Numbered from the stretch's first letter, positions 50,349 to 60,976 are shown. The stretch: 64,000 nt of DNA from Streptomyces sp. LHD-70 (GCF_031157275.1 NZ_JAVIFW010000007.1:248001-312000); one strand, 5' to 3'. The notes: generated from the sequence alone by a model not told the origin. Program-made: numbers and translations.

Positions 50349-51185
50349 ATGCCAGCCCGAGCGCAGATATCCGAGACAGATCCCGCTACCACTGACACAC
50401 CGTCACTTCAGGACGGCGCGAGCCCAGCCGACGCCGTGACGTTCGACAACGTGACCGTCGCCTTCCCCGACGGCGACGGCGGGCTCCGGACGATCCTCAA
50501 AGAACTCAACCTGACGATACCCGCCGGCCAGTTCCTGGCCGTCGTCGGCCGGAGCGGCTGCGGCAAGACGACCATGCTCAACATGGCAGCCGGCCTTGTC
50601 GAGGCGGCCGGCGGCGCGGTGACGGTCCTCGGGTCCGCGCCCAAAGCCGCCCGCAAGCGAATGGGTTTCATGCTCGCTCGCGATGCCCTGCTCCCCTGGC
50701 GCACCGCATCGGGCAATGTGCAATACGGCCTGGAATTGCGCGGGTTGAAGCCCACGGCCGTACGCAAGGAGATCGCTTCCCACTGGCTCTCGACCGTCCA
50801 CCTCGCAGACCATGAGAAGCATTTCCCCTGGCAGCTCTCGCAGGGGATGCGGCAGCGGGTCGCACTGGCCCGTACCTGGGCCCTCGACCCGGAACTGCTC
50901 CTCATGGACGAGCCGTTCGCCGCGCTTGACGTCAACACGCGGCGATCGGCGCAGAACGAGTTCCTGGACCTGTGGCAGCGAGAGGCACACCGCACGGTCA
51001 TGTTCGTCACTCATGATCTCGGCGAGGCCGTCGCACTCGCCGATCGCGTCGTGCTCATGGGAGAGGGCGGCATCCTCGACGACGTCATGGTCGACATCGA
51101 GCGGCCCCGGGATCTGACGCACATCGCGATGGACTCCACGTATCAGGACATCCTTGAGCGGCTCCGTGTTCATCTGCGCCGGTGA
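50349..51185 (+). CDS. ABC transporter ATP-binding protein (taurine/nitrate/sulfonate type)
   Basis: A 278-residue ATPase with Walker A VVGRSGCGKTTML, signature LSQGMRQRVALARTW and Walker B LLLMDEPFAALD followed by the H-loop FVTHDLGEA. The N-terminal 30 residues (MPARAQISETDPATT) are an extra low-complexity tail. It energises the permease encoded four bases upstream. Confidence 0.94.
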   Translation: MPARAQISETDPATTDTPSLQDGASPADAVTFDNVTVAFPDGDGGLRTILKELNLTIPAGQFLAVVGRSGCGKTTMLNMAAGLVEAAGGAVTVLGSAPKAARKRMGFMLARDALLPWRTASGNVQYGLELRGLKPTAVRKEIASHWLSTVHLADHEKHFPWQLSQGMRQRVALARTWALDPELLLMDEPFAALDVNTRRSAQNEFLDLWQREAHRTVMFVTHDLGEAVALADRVVLMGEGGILDDVMVDIERPRDLTHIAMDSTYQDILERLRVHLRR

Positions 51186-51269
51186 ACGCCGGCGGCACCC
51201 TCGGCCGTTCCGCCGTCAATTTCCCCCGGTCCACACCACACCGAACAGTAGAAGTAGAGGAGGCTCAGG

Positions 51270-52262
51270 ATGAACAAGGCCAGCAAGCCGGCTGCCGCCG
51301 GGCTCGGTCTCGCACTCGTCTTGTTGACTGCCTGCTCCGGTGGCAGCCAGGGCGCCTCCGGTGACCAAGGCGCAGCCAACGGTACGAAGATCACCCTCGG
51401 CAGCTTCAACCAGAACTCCATCACCTTCCCCGCGATCATCGCCGACGAGCAGGGCTTCTTCGAGAAGGAGGGGCTGGATGTCCAACCCTCGATCGCGAAG
51501 TCAGGACCTGAGCTGGCGGCGCAGCTCATCGGCGGATCGACGCAGATCACGGCCGTGAGCCCGGACAACATCCTCCCGTCGATCAAGCAGGGTCAGCCGA
51601 TTGCGCTGCTGCCGCCCTACGGCAAGATGGACATGCAGTTCATCGCCCCGAAGTCCAGCAGAATCACGGACGTGAAGGACCTGGACGGAAAGCGGATCGG
51701 CGTCCTCTCACGCGGGTCTGCGACGGAGAAATACGCACGGGCGATCTTCAAGAAGACAGGTGTGGACCCCGGCTCCGTCACCTTCGTGGCCGTGGGCGGG
51801 GTGGTGACGATGGAGCCCGCCCTGAGGAACGGCAAGGTCGATGCCGTGATCGGATCAACGTCCAGTTACATCACCATGGCTTCGCACGGGCTTGACCTCG
51901 TGCCGTTCTCGAACGCTCTCGAAGGCGAAGCCGGTGAGCTCAGCCGGGACGGCCTTCAGGTCCTCTGGGCAACCACGAAGGACTTCAAGGCGCAGAACCC
52001 GGGCACCGTCGACAAGTTCTGCAGGGCGCTCGACTCCGCGGTGAAGTGGATCAACGACGACGCGAATCGGGACGCCGGTGTGAAGTCGCTGTCGAAGTTG
52101 CTCGGGCTCAAGCCGGATGCCGCCGGCCGGCTCTGGGACAAGGTCCACAAGTCGTTCGTCACGTCGACCGACGCCGCCGCCTGGAAGACGAACGTGGCCT
52201 TTTCCGCCGGGGCGCCGAACGCCGTGCCGTTCAGCGCGGTCGACAACGACTGCGGACAGTAG
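51270..52262 (+). CDS. ABC transporter substrate-binding lipoprotein (NMT1/TauA-SsuA like)
   Basis: A 330-residue exported protein. The signal ends at lipobox LLTAC (Cys about 18). The mature part has FNQNSITFPAIIADEQGFFE, GSTQITAVSPDN and VGGVVTMEPALRNGKVDAVI, as in the two-lobed binding proteins for sulfonates, nitrate or thiamine precursors. The ligand cannot be read from the sequence; the surrounding acyl-CoA genes argue for an organic acid. It follows the ATPase by 84 bases and ends before a large hairpin. Confidence 0.88.
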   Translation: MNKASKPAAAGLGLALVLLTACSGGSQGASGDQGAANGTKITLGSFNQNSITFPAIIADEQGFFEKEGLDVQPSIAKSGPELAAQLIGGSTQITAVSPDNILPSIKQGQPIALLPPYGKMDMQFIAPKSSRITDVKDLDGKRIGVLSRGSATEKYARAIFKKTGVDPGSVTFVAVGGVVTMEPALRNGKVDAVIGSTSSYITMASHGLDLVPFSNALEGEAGELSRDGLQVLWATTKDFKAQNPGTVDKFCRALDSAVKWINDDANRDAGVKSLSKLLGLKPDAAGRLWDKVHKSFVTSTDAAAWKTNVAFSAGAPNAVPFSAVDNDCGQ

Positions 52263-52300
52263 GGTCCGGCGCGAACTCCGGTTCTTTGCGCACTAGTTGA

Positions 52301-52361
52301 GGGCCTCGCCCCGACCAACGCCACCAGGAACGCATGGGTGGCGAAGGCCGGGGCGGGGCCC
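52301..52361 (+). terminator. Long hairpin after the ABC importer operon
   Basis: A 16-bp stem with two mismatches (52301-52316 with 52346-52361), containing an inner GCCACC/GGTGGC pairing. It ends the importer operon. Confidence 0.65.
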
Positions 52362-52396
52362 TTTGCGGTGCGGGGTGTTGTGCCGGCGTACAACGA

Positions 52397-52468
52397 CGAA
52401 GCCGCCGTCGAACGACCCGCTGCCGACCGTCCAGGCCTTGGTTCAGGGGCCGCTCGACGGCGGCTTCG
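52397..52468 (-). terminator. Long inverted repeat after the acyl-CoA ligase gene
   Basis: A perfect 15-bp inverted repeat (CGAAGCCGCCGTCGA and its complement) separated by 42 bases lies 20 bases beyond the leftward ligase gene. It probably terminates the leftward operon. Confidence 0.6.
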
Positions 52469-52487
52469 GTGAGGGAAACGCCCCCGG

Positions 52488-54118
<1,631 letters not shown>

Positions 54119-54122
<4 letters not shown>

Positions 54123-54568
54123 CGGGCCTCCTGAAGTGAGTCGGCGGAGTGGGTGGAGCCCTCAGCTTCGATGGCGTCGATTGCGTCGATGGCGTCGATG
54201 GCGGTGATGGCATCGATGGCTCGCAGCCGCATGGCGGCGAGCAGATCCAGGGCGCGGTGTCCGGCGGCGGATCCGCCGGGAACGTCACCGCGGACGTGAA
54301 GGGGACGCAGATCCTCGATCTCCTGAAGGGCGCCGACGAGGGCGGGCTCGGCGACCGCGTACTTGCGGACCGTGTTGACGACGAGCATCGAGCAGTGGAC
54401 GACGTCCTCGTCCTCGTCGGCGATGCGGTCCGCGTGCAGGGCGGCGTTGAGCCAGTGGGTGCCGGCGAGCATCGCGGCCTCGATGGCCATCTCGTGGTCG
54501 TCCGGGCCGAGATGCGCGAGCGAGCGTCCGATGTTCGAGGCGAGCTCGACGTGACGTTCGATGTTCAT
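54119..54568 (-). CDS. Small helical protein of unknown function, downstream of 54565
   Basis: A 149-residue protein that I cannot place in a family. It is helical in character with HEMAIEAAMLAGTHWLNAAL and EDVVHCSMLVVNTVRKYAV, and it ends in a low-complexity tail with four or five IDAI/IDAIT repeats coded by a 9-bp DNA repeat (54170-54219). It starts inside the stop of the previous gene (ATGA) and overlaps the ligase start by four bases, so it is translated with both. It probably works with the neighbouring small protein or the ligase, as an accessory subunit. Confidence 0.7.
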
Positions 54569-55017
54569 GCTGCCGCCTTCAGACGTTGGGCCAGTGCCCT
54601 GGTCACGACCGCGAAGGCGTCGTCGCACTCGGCCACGATTCCGGCGTCGGGCCGTCGGTTCCCTCGTAGGCACGGGTCGCGGAATTCCTCGATGCGGTGG
54701 ACGGCGTGTTCCAGGCGGACGATGTCGTCGGGCTTGTCACCGTCCACGGGGGGCCAGCCGACGTGGCTGACGTCTCCGAGCTCGCGCAGCTCGCGGTGCC
54801 ATGAGCCGTCGGCGTCCGGGACCACGTACATTCCCGGAATCGTGGAGAAGGCGGTCTCCGCGACCGTGAGCCCGGCATCGTGGACGCAGGCGTTGTAGGC
54901 GTTGGTGCACGCCGTCAGCGTGGTCCAGTACCAGAGCTCGAAGTCCTCGATCGGGTCGAGGCGTTGACGAAGGGCCACAAGGCGGTCCAACTTGTCGCGG
55001 TGGCCGGCGACGTTCAC
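54565..55017 (-). CDS. Small acidic protein of unknown function, downstream of the quinone reductase
   Basis: A 150-residue protein, no family recognised. Its features are DFELWYWTTLTACTNAYNACVH near the N-terminus, TIPGMYVVPDADGSWHRELR in the middle and a helical acidic end. Four aromatic residues and cysteines in a short stretch could form a ligand pocket. GTG 55017 overlaps the quinone reductase stop by four bases, and its own stop overlaps the next ATG. The tight coupling shows the two small proteins belong to the pathway. Confidence 0.7.
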   Translation of the reverse strand: MNVAGHRDKLDRLVALRQRLDPIEDFELWYWTTLTACTNAYNACVHDAGLTVAETAFSTIPGMYVVPDADGSWHRELRELGDVSHVGWPPVDGDKPDDIVRLEHAVHRIEEFRDPCLRGNRRPDAGIVAECDDAFAVVTRALAQRLKAAA

Positions 55018-56003
55018 CGGTCACCGGCCGAGGAGGTCGTGAGCAACGCGATCTTGCCGATGTGCCCGCTCTTCGTCATGTGGTCGTATGCCGCACCGAT
55101 GTCCTCCATGGGGAACGAGCGGTCGACGACCGGCACGATGACCCGGCGCTCCCAGAGGTCGAACAGGTCGCGCTCGGCCGCTCGGATGCAGTCGATCCGC
55201 TCCTCCTCGGTCCGGGTCTGGAAGGTGACGCCGATGACGCTCAGCCGCTTGCGCCACAGCTTGGTCAGGTCGATCTCGGCCCGGCCCGAGCCCATCCGGC
55301 CCACCTGGACGAGGCGGCCCTTGACGGCCAGCGACGTCAGGTTGTCGTCGAACACCGTGCCCCCGACAGAGTCGACGATGACGTCGACGCCCCGGTTGTC
55401 GGTGATATCCGCGACGGCGGACACCTGGTCCCGCGAGGACACATCGATGACGTGATGGGCCCCCTGGTCGAACAGGGTCTGGACCTTGGACGCCGAGGTC
55501 GTCGTCGCGATGACCGTGCCGGCGCCGAGCGCCCGCGCGATCTGGGTGGCCGCGAGTCCGACGCCGCCCGTCGCGGCATTGACGAGGACGGCCTCGCCGG
55601 GGGCCATGCGGCCGTTGGTGACGAGCGCGTCGTGAGCCGTCATAGAGACGTTGAGGAAGGACCCGGCCTCTGCCCAGGTGCTGCTCTCCGGCTTCCGCAC
55701 CAAGGCGCCCGCGGAGACCACGACGAACTCGGCCTGGGTGCCGGTGCCGTGCGCGACGACGGCGTCCCCGGGCTTCCAGCCTGTGACGCCCTCCCCCAAC
55801 GCCTCGATCTCCCCGGCCAGTTCGACACCGACGGGCACCGGATCGCCGTCCTTCACCCGGCCGGCTTGGAGAAGCTCTCCGCGGTTGAGACTCGACGCCC
55901 GTACGCGGACGAGGACTTGCCCGGGACCGGGAGTCGGCGCGGGCACGTCGACGACGACCGGAACACCGCCGTCGGGAGTGGGACGGATCCGTACAGCACG
56001 CAT
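55014..56003 (-). CDS. Zinc-independent MDR quinone oxidoreductase-like protein
   Basis: A 329-residue member of the medium-chain dehydrogenase family. The NADPH motif VNAATGGVGLAATQIARALG is present, and the catalytic zinc ligands of alcohol dehydrogenases are absent, which is the quinone reductase pattern. It might reduce an enoyl-CoA or an alpha,beta-unsaturated intermediate. GAAGGAAGG precedes ATG 56003. It is the first of four overlapping leftward genes and faces a divergent amidohydrolase gene across a promoter with a TGTCGACA site. Confidence 0.88.
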   Translation of the reverse strand: MRAVRIRPTPDGGVPVVVDVPAPTPGPGQVLVRVRASSLNRGELLQAGRVKDGDPVPVGVELAGEIEALGEGVTGWKPGDAVVAHGTGTQAEFVVVSAGALVRKPESSTWAEAGSFLNVSMTAHDALVTNGRMAPGEAVLVNAATGGVGLAATQIARALGAGTVIATTTSASKVQTLFDQGAHHVIDVSSRDQVSAVADITDNRGVDVIVDSVGGTVFDDNLTSLAVKGRLVQVGRMGSGRAEIDLTKLWRKRLSVIGVTFQTRTEEERIDCIRAAERDLFDLWERRVIVPVVDRSFPMEDIGAAYDHMTKSGHIGKIALLTTSSAGDR

Positions 56004-56027
56004 TGATCAAACCTTCCTTCAGATTAC

Positions 56028-56035
56028 TGTCGACA
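56028..56035. promoter_or_regulatory. Putative GntR operator in the divergent promoter
   Basis: TGTCGACA inside GATTACTGTCGACAATAAC. On the reverse strand it reads TTATTGTCGACAGTAA, the best TTGTCGACA match of the three sites. It would control the quinone reductase operon and the amidohydrolase operon together. Confidence 0.6.
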
Positions 56036-56132
56036 ATAACACCGGCGAGGATTACTCTGCCAGAGCGACAGCGCGACAGCGGTGGCCGAAGAACACGGAC
56101 ACCTCCGCCTGACCAAGAGAAGGGCATCAGCT

Positions 56133-57062
56133 ATGACCCGCACCCCTGCCGAGCGACTCGACGGCCTCCGCGGCCGGATCATCGACTTCCGTCTCCGCCC
56201 GCCGACCGGGCCTTACCGCCTCTTCTTCACCCCGACCGTCGTCGGCGCCGTGAACCGCGTCATGGGTGACCCGGTGCCGCGGTCGTACACGATCAGCACG
56301 GACCCGTTCCCGAACGCCGAGGAGCGCGCCCTCGAAGCGATGATCGGGGAGATGGACTCGGCCGGAGTCCGGCTCGGCATCATGAACGGCCGGCACTCGG
56401 TGAACCGCCCGGTCCCGGTGCACATCGAGGACCCCGACCTCGCCGAGCTGAGCGAGCGCAGCGACGGCCGCGTCCTCGGGCTCGCGGGCATCGACTTCGA
56501 CAAGCCGATGGACGACATCATCGCCGGCCTCGACACCGCGGTGAAGGAACTGAATCTGGTGGGCGTCTGCCTCGAACCGGGCCTCGCCCGCACGCCGATG
56601 TACGCGGACGACGAGCAGCTCTTCCCGCTGTACGAGAAGATCGCCGACCTCGGCGTCCCGCTGCTGTTCATGACCGGCCCGCTCGCCGGCCCGGACATCA
56701 GCCACACCGACCCGGTCCGCTTCGACCGGGTGGCCCGCCGTCACCCCGGGATGCCGGTCATCCTCGGGCACGGCTGCTACCCGTACGTCAACGAGGCCAT
56801 AGCCCTCGCCTTCAAGAGCGAGGTCACCGGGGTCCACAACGTGTTCGTCTCCCCCGACGTCTACATGTTCGCCCCCGGCGGGCAGGCCTACGCCGAGGGC
56901 GTCAACTGGCTGCCGAACCGCTTCGTCTACGCGTCGGCCTACTCGTTCTGCGGCATCGAGGAGGGCGTCCAGAAGACCTGCGAGCTCGACCTCGACGACG
57001 CGGCGCTGCACGCCTACATGTACGGCAACGCCGAGCGGCTGCTCCGGAAGGTGGGCAAGTGA
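56133..57062 (+). CDS. Amidohydrolase-superfamily TIM-barrel protein with altered metal site
   Basis: A 309-residue protein of the amidohydrolase_2 (ACMSD/decarboxylase-like) family, with GIDFDKPMDDIIAGLDTAV, VILGHGCYPYVNEA and a C-terminal YGNAERLL. The usual metal-binding HxH of strand 1 (DxHxH) is replaced by DFRLRPP, while the later His in LGHGCYP is kept. The protein may use a different metal set or be non-hydrolytic. AAGGG stands eight bases before ATG 56133. The next gene overlaps its stop (GTGA). Confidence 0.75.
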   Translation: MTRTPAERLDGLRGRIIDFRLRPPTGPYRLFFTPTVVGAVNRVMGDPVPRSYTISTDPFPNAEERALEAMIGEMDSAGVRLGIMNGRHSVNRPVPVHIEDPDLAELSERSDGRVLGLAGIDFDKPMDDIIAGLDTAVKELNLVGVCLEPGLARTPMYADDEQLFPLYEKIADLGVPLLFMTGPLAGPDISHTDPVRFDRVARRHPGMPVILGHGCYPYVNEAIALAFKSEVTGVHNVFVSPDVYMFAPGGQAYAEGVNWLPNRFVYASAYSFCGIEEGVQKTCELDLDDAALHAYMYGNAERLLRKVGK

Positions 57063-58096
57063 TGGGTGAGGGTTCCGTGCGCGTCGCGATGCGTGACCAC
57101 CCCCAAGGGATGGTCGGCGAGGGCGACTTCCTCATCGAGCAGACCCCGCGTCCCGCTCCCGGCCCCGGCCAGGCGCTCGTCCGCGTCCGCTACCTCTCCC
57201 TCGACCCGTACATGCGGCCGATGATGAACCCGGTCCGGTCCTACGTCGAGCCGCTCAAGCCCGGCCAGACGATGCCCGGCGCCACGGTCGGCGAGGTCGT
57301 CGAGAGCAACGAAAGCGCGCTGCCCGTGGGCGCCCACGTGGCGTGCATGCTCGGCTGGCAGGAGTACGGCCTGGTCACGAAGGACACTGCCCGGATCGTC
57401 GAGCTCGGCGCAGGGGACGTCTCGCTGGCCCTGCACGTCCTCGGCATGACCGGGGCCACGGCGCACTACGGCCTGTTGCGCCTGGGTGATCCCAAGCCCG
57501 GTGAGACCGTCGTCGTCACGGCGGCGTCGGGCGCGGTCGGCAGCGTCGTCGGCCAGCTCGCCAAGATCAGGGGATGCCGGGTCGTCGGCATCGCAGGCGG
57601 CCCGGAGAAGTGCCGGTACGTCAAGGAGGAACTCGGCTTCGACGCGTGCCTCGACCATCGCGCCGACGACTTCGAGCAGCGGCTCGCCGAGCTCACCCCC
57701 GACTGGGTCGACATCCTCTTCGAGAACGTCGGCGGTCCCGTCCTCGATGCGATTCTGCCGCGCATGAACGACCACGGCCGAGTCGTCCTGTGCGGCAACA
57801 TCAGCGACTACAACCGCGACGAGCCGTACGGCCTCAAGGGGATCAGCCACCTGCTGCTCCACCGGGTCAACCTCTACTCCTTCGTCATCGCCGACCACCG
57901 CGAGTACTGGCCCAAGGCCATCGCCGAACTGGCCGGCTGGGTCAAGGACGGGCGCATCCGGTTCCGTGAGGATGTCGCCAAGGGCGGCCTGGAGGGCGCG
58001 CCGTCGGCGTTCATCAACATGCTCACCGGCCGCAACTTCGGCAAGCAGCTCGTCGAGGTGGCTCCGGCGAACGCCGGCTCTCCGGCCGGGAACTGA
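57059..58096 (+). CDS. MDR-family NADP-dependent oxidoreductase (CurA/leukotriene B4 dehydrogenase-like)
   Basis: A 345-residue MDR without the zinc ligands. It reads YLSLDPYMRPMMN, then the nucleotide motif TAASGAVGSVVGQLAKIRG and FENVGGPVLDAIL, as in bacterial CurA and prostaglandin/enone reductases. It would reduce a carbon-carbon double bond of an alpha,beta-unsaturated ketone or acyl group. It is coupled to the amidohydrolase-like gene by GTGA and ends before a strong hairpin. Confidence 0.88.
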   Translation: MMGEGSVRVAMRDHPQGMVGEGDFLIEQTPRPAPGPGQALVRVRYLSLDPYMRPMMNPVRSYVEPLKPGQTMPGATVGEVVESNESALPVGAHVACMLGWQEYGLVTKDTARIVELGAGDVSLALHVLGMTGATAHYGLLRLGDPKPGETVVVTAASGAVGSVVGQLAKIRGCRVVGIAGGPEKCRYVKEELGFDACLDHRADDFEQRLAELTPDWVDILFENVGGPVLDAILPRMNDHGRVVLCGNISDYNRDEPYGLKGISHLLLHRVNLYSFVIADHREYWPKAIAELAGWVKDGRIRFREDVAKGGLEGAPSAFINMLTGRNFGKQLVEVAPANAGSPAGN

Positions 58097-58140
58097 CCGA
58101 GCGCCGGCTCGGGCCAACGGGGGAACAGGGGAACGGGGAA

Positions 58141-58181
58141 CGGCGCCCGGAGAGCGTCCACTTGACGCTCTCCGGGTGCCG
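58141..58181 (+). terminator. Strong hairpin terminator after the MDR gene
   Basis: An 18-bp stem with one mismatch (CGGCGCCCGGAGAGCGTC against GACGCTCTCCGGGTGCCG) and a five-base loop starts 45 bases after the MDR stop and precedes the next promoter. Confidence 0.85.
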
Positions 58182-58228
58182 GGCAGCGGCCTGTGCCACC
58201 TGTGGCCGCCTGTTTTTTGGCAACTCAG

Positions 58229-58236
58229 TGTCGACA
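58229..58236. promoter_or_regulatory. Putative GntR operator upstream of the thiolase
   Basis: TGTCGACA in CTCAGTGTCGACATTAACC, the third copy of the core, 34 bases before the thiolase ATG, just downstream of a hairpin that ends the previous operon. Confidence 0.55.
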
Positions 58237-58269
58237 TTAACCCTTTAATCAATTCCGGAAGGACGCGTC

Positions 58270-59487
58270 ATGCCAGAGGCCGTCATCGTCTCCGCGGCCC
58301 GCTCGCCGATCGGGCGAGCCGTCAAGGGATCGCTCAAGCACATCCGGCCCGACGACCTCGCCGCGCATGTCGTGCAGGCGGCACTCCAGGCGGTACCCGA
58401 CCTCGACCCGGCCGAGCTCGGTGACCTGATCCTCGGCTGCGGTCTGCCCGGTGGGGATTCGGGTCACAACATGGGCCGGGTCGTCGCGGTCCTCTCCGGG
58501 CTCGACCAGCTGCCCGGCACCACGGTGACGCGCTACTGCGCATCCAGCGTCCAGTCCATCCGCATGGCCATGCACGCGATCCGGGCCGGCGAGGGGCATG
58601 CGTTCCTCTCGGCCGGGGTCGAGAGCGTGAGCAGTTACGCGCACGGCAACAGCGACAGCCTCCCGGACACGTACAACCCCGTGTTCGCGCCTGCCCAGGA
58701 GCGGACCGAGCGGCTAGCCGAGGGTGGGCTGACCTGGTCCGACCCCCGCGAGGCCGGGCTGCTGCCCGACGCGTACATCGCCATGGGCCAGACCGCCGAG
58801 AACCTCGCCCAGCTCAAGGGCGTCACCCGGGCCGACCAGGACGAGTTCGCCGTACGCAGCCAGAACCGGGCCGAGAAGGCCATCGCCGACGGCTTTTTCG
58901 CCCGCGAGATCACCCCGGTGACACTGCCGGACGGCACGGTCGTCGCCACCGACGACGGTCCCCGGCCCGGCGTGACCCTCGAAGCGGTGTCCGCGCTGCG
59001 GCCGGTGTTCCGTCCCGACGGGACGGTCACCGCGGGCAACTGCTGTCCCCTCAACGACGGTGCGGCCGCCCTGGTCGTCATGAGCGACGTCCGGGCCCGC
59101 GAGCTCGGTCTCCAGCCGCTGGCCCGCATCGTGTCGACGGGGGTCACCGGCCTGTCCCCGGAAATCATGGGCCTCGGTCCCGTGGCGGCCACCCGGCAGG
59201 CCCTTGAGCTCGCGGGCATGTCGATCCAGGACATCGACCTCGTCGAGATCAACGAGGCCTTCGCTGCCCAGGTCATCGCGTCCGCGCGCGAGCTCGGCAT
59301 CGACGAGGAGCGGCTCAACGTCAAGGGCGGGGCCATCGCGCTCGGCCACCCGTTCGGCATGACCGGTGCGCGCATCACCACCACACTCCTCAACGCACTG
59401 CGCACCGAGGACAAGGAACACGGCCTCGTGACCATGTGCGTCGGTGGCGGCCAGGGGATGGCCATGGTCATCGAGCGCCTCGCCTGA
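58270..59487 (+). CDS. Acetyl-CoA acyltransferase (thiolase)
   Basis: A 405-residue thiolase II. The nucleophile C90 (RYCASSVQSI), the general-base Cys near residue 390 (CVGGGQGMA) and His near 360 in ALGHPFGMTGARI are all present, so the enzyme should be active. It cleaves 3-ketoacyl-CoA with CoA, or condenses acetyl-CoA units. It heads the seven-gene rightward operon that contains the SDRs, the HAD, the APH kinase and the ACAD. Uses ATG 58270, with GGAAGG seven bases upstream. Confidence 0.93.
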   Translation: MPEAVIVSAARSPIGRAVKGSLKHIRPDDLAAHVVQAALQAVPDLDPAELGDLILGCGLPGGDSGHNMGRVVAVLSGLDQLPGTTVTRYCASSVQSIRMAMHAIRAGEGHAFLSAGVESVSSYAHGNSDSLPDTYNPVFAPAQERTERLAEGGLTWSDPREAGLLPDAYIAMGQTAENLAQLKGVTRADQDEFAVRSQNRAEKAIADGFFAREITPVTLPDGTVVATDDGPRPGVTLEAVSALRPVFRPDGTVTAGNCCPLNDGAAALVVMSDVRARELGLQPLARIVSTGVTGLSPEIMGLGPVAATRQALELAGMSIQDIDLVEINEAFAAQVIASARELGIDEERLNVKGGAIALGHPFGMTGARITTTLLNALRTEDKEHGLVTMCVGGGQGMAMVIERLA

Positions 59488-59531
59488 ACGCCGTTCCGGG
59501 AAACCCAGATCCCCCCGTGGAGGAGAGAGTC

Positions 59532-60290
59532 ATGAAGCCATTCGACGGCAAGGTGGCCCTGGTCAGCGGTGCCAGCCGCGGCATCGGCCACGCCATCGCG
59601 GAGCGGCTCGTCGCAGGCGGCGCGCGGGTCGTCATCACGGCGCGCAAGGAAGCCGCCCTCAAGGAGGCCGCCGCCGCGCTCGGCACTCCGGACCAGGTCA
59701 GGTATGTCGCCGGGAGCGCCGAGCAGCCGGAGAGCCGGCAGGCGGCGGTCGCCGCGGCCGTAGAGGGTTTCGGCGGCATCGACCTGCTGGTCAACAACAC
59801 GGGCATCAACCCGGTGTACGGCCCGCTGCTCGACATCGACCCGGCGGCGGCCCGCAAGATCTTCGAGGTCAACTGCCTTGCCGCGCTGGACTGGATCCGT
59901 CTGGCCCGCGAGGCCGGCATGGGCGAACGCGGCCCCGGCGCCGTGGTCAACGTGTCGTCCATCGCCGGGCTCCGGCCGTCCACCGGGATCGGCTTCTACG
60001 GGGCCACCAAGGCGATGCTCTCCTTCCTCACGTCCCAGCTGTCGGTCGAACTCGCGCCCCGCATACGGGTCAACGCCGTCGCGCCCGCAGTGGTCAAGAC
60101 CCGGTTCGCCACCGCGCTCTACGAAGGCCGCGAGGAGGCCGTGCTCAAGGGGTACCCGATGGGGCGTCTCGGTGAGCCCGAGGACATCGCCGGTGCGGTG
60201 GCCTTCCTCCTCTCCGACGACGCCGCATGGACGACCGGGCAGACCCTCGTCGTCGACGGCGGACACCTCTTCGTCGGCGAGGGGGAGTGA
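59532..60290 (+). CDS. Short-chain dehydrogenase/reductase (first)
   Basis: A 252-residue classical SDR: SGASRGIGHAIAERL, NNTGIN, VNVSSIAG and YGATKAML with Tyr and Lys of the active site. It may oxidise or reduce the 3- or 4-hydroxyl of the acyl-CoA. GGAGGAGAG precedes ATG 59532. Its stop overlaps the ATG of the HAD gene (TGATG). Confidence 0.92.
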   Translation: MKPFDGKVALVSGASRGIGHAIAERLVAGGARVVITARKEAALKEAAAALGTPDQVRYVAGSAEQPESRQAAVAAAVEGFGGIDLLVNNTGINPVYGPLLDIDPAAARKIFEVNCLAALDWIRLAREAGMGERGPGAVVNVSSIAGLRPSTGIGFYGATKAMLSFLTSQLSVELAPRIRVNAVAPAVVKTRFATALYEGREEAVLKGYPMGRLGEPEDIAGAVAFLLSDDAAWTTGQTLVVDGGHLFVGEGE

Positions 60291-60976
60291 TGGCCGCCGC
60301 CCCGGTCGAGGCCGTCGCGTTCGACTACGGCGGGGTGCTCACCACCTCCATGGCCGACTCGCTCGCGCAGTGGCGTACCGCGTCCGGCATCGATGCGCAG
60401 AGCTTCACCGACTGCCTGCGCGCCTGGCTCGGCCGGGACGCCGAACAGAACTCTCCGATCCACGCGTTGGAGACCGGACGGCTCGACGCGGCGGGGTTCG
60501 AGCACGCGCTCGCGGCCCGGCTCCGCCGCACCGACGGAAGCCGCCCCGAGCCCGCGGGGCTGCTCGCCGGCATGTTCGCCGGGTTGCACCCCGACGAGGC
60601 GATGTGGGACCTGGCGGACGAGCTGCGGGCACGCGGCACCAGGGTCGCCGTCCTCTCCAACAGCTGGGCGAACACCTACCCGGAGCGGCTCCACGACGGC
60701 CGCTTCGAGCCCGTCGTCATCTCCGGTGAGGTGGGGCTGCGCAAGCCCGACCCGGACATCTACCGGCTGTTGTGCGCTCGCCTCGAACTGCCGCCGCAGC
60801 GGGTCGCGTTCATCGACGACGCCCGCCCCAACGTCGAGGGCGCTCGCCGGGCCGGCCTCCACGCCGTCCACCACAGCGACGCCTGCGCCACCCGCGACGC
60901 GCTGCTGTCCCTCCTCGAATCCGGCACAGCCGTCGGATCGACCACGTCCCAATCGAGCAAGGAGACCCGAGCATGA
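60290..60976 (+). CDS. HAD-superfamily hydrolase (ACAD10 N-terminal-domain-like)
   Basis: A 228-residue HAD protein with the nucleophile D12 in FDYGGVL; the second Asp of the DxD motif is replaced by Gly, as in the N-terminal HAD part of ACAD10. The middle VLSNSW (motif II, Ser), GLRKPDPDIYRL (motif III, Lys) and FIDDARPN (motif IV acids) are intact. Lacking the general-acid Asp, it may be a weak phosphatase or a binding domain. Located beside the APH-like kinase and ACAD genes, it completes the ACAD10 domain set. Confidence 0.85.
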   Translation: MAAAPVEAVAFDYGGVLTTSMADSLAQWRTASGIDAQSFTDCLRAWLGRDAEQNSPIHALETGRLDAAGFEHALAARLRRTDGSRPEPAGLLAGMFAGLHPDEAMWDLADELRARGTRVAVLSNSWANTYPERLHDGRFEPVVISGEVGLRKPDPDIYRLLCARLELPPQRVAFIDDARPNVEGARRAGLHAVHHSDACATRDALLSLLESGTAVGSTTSQSSKETRA

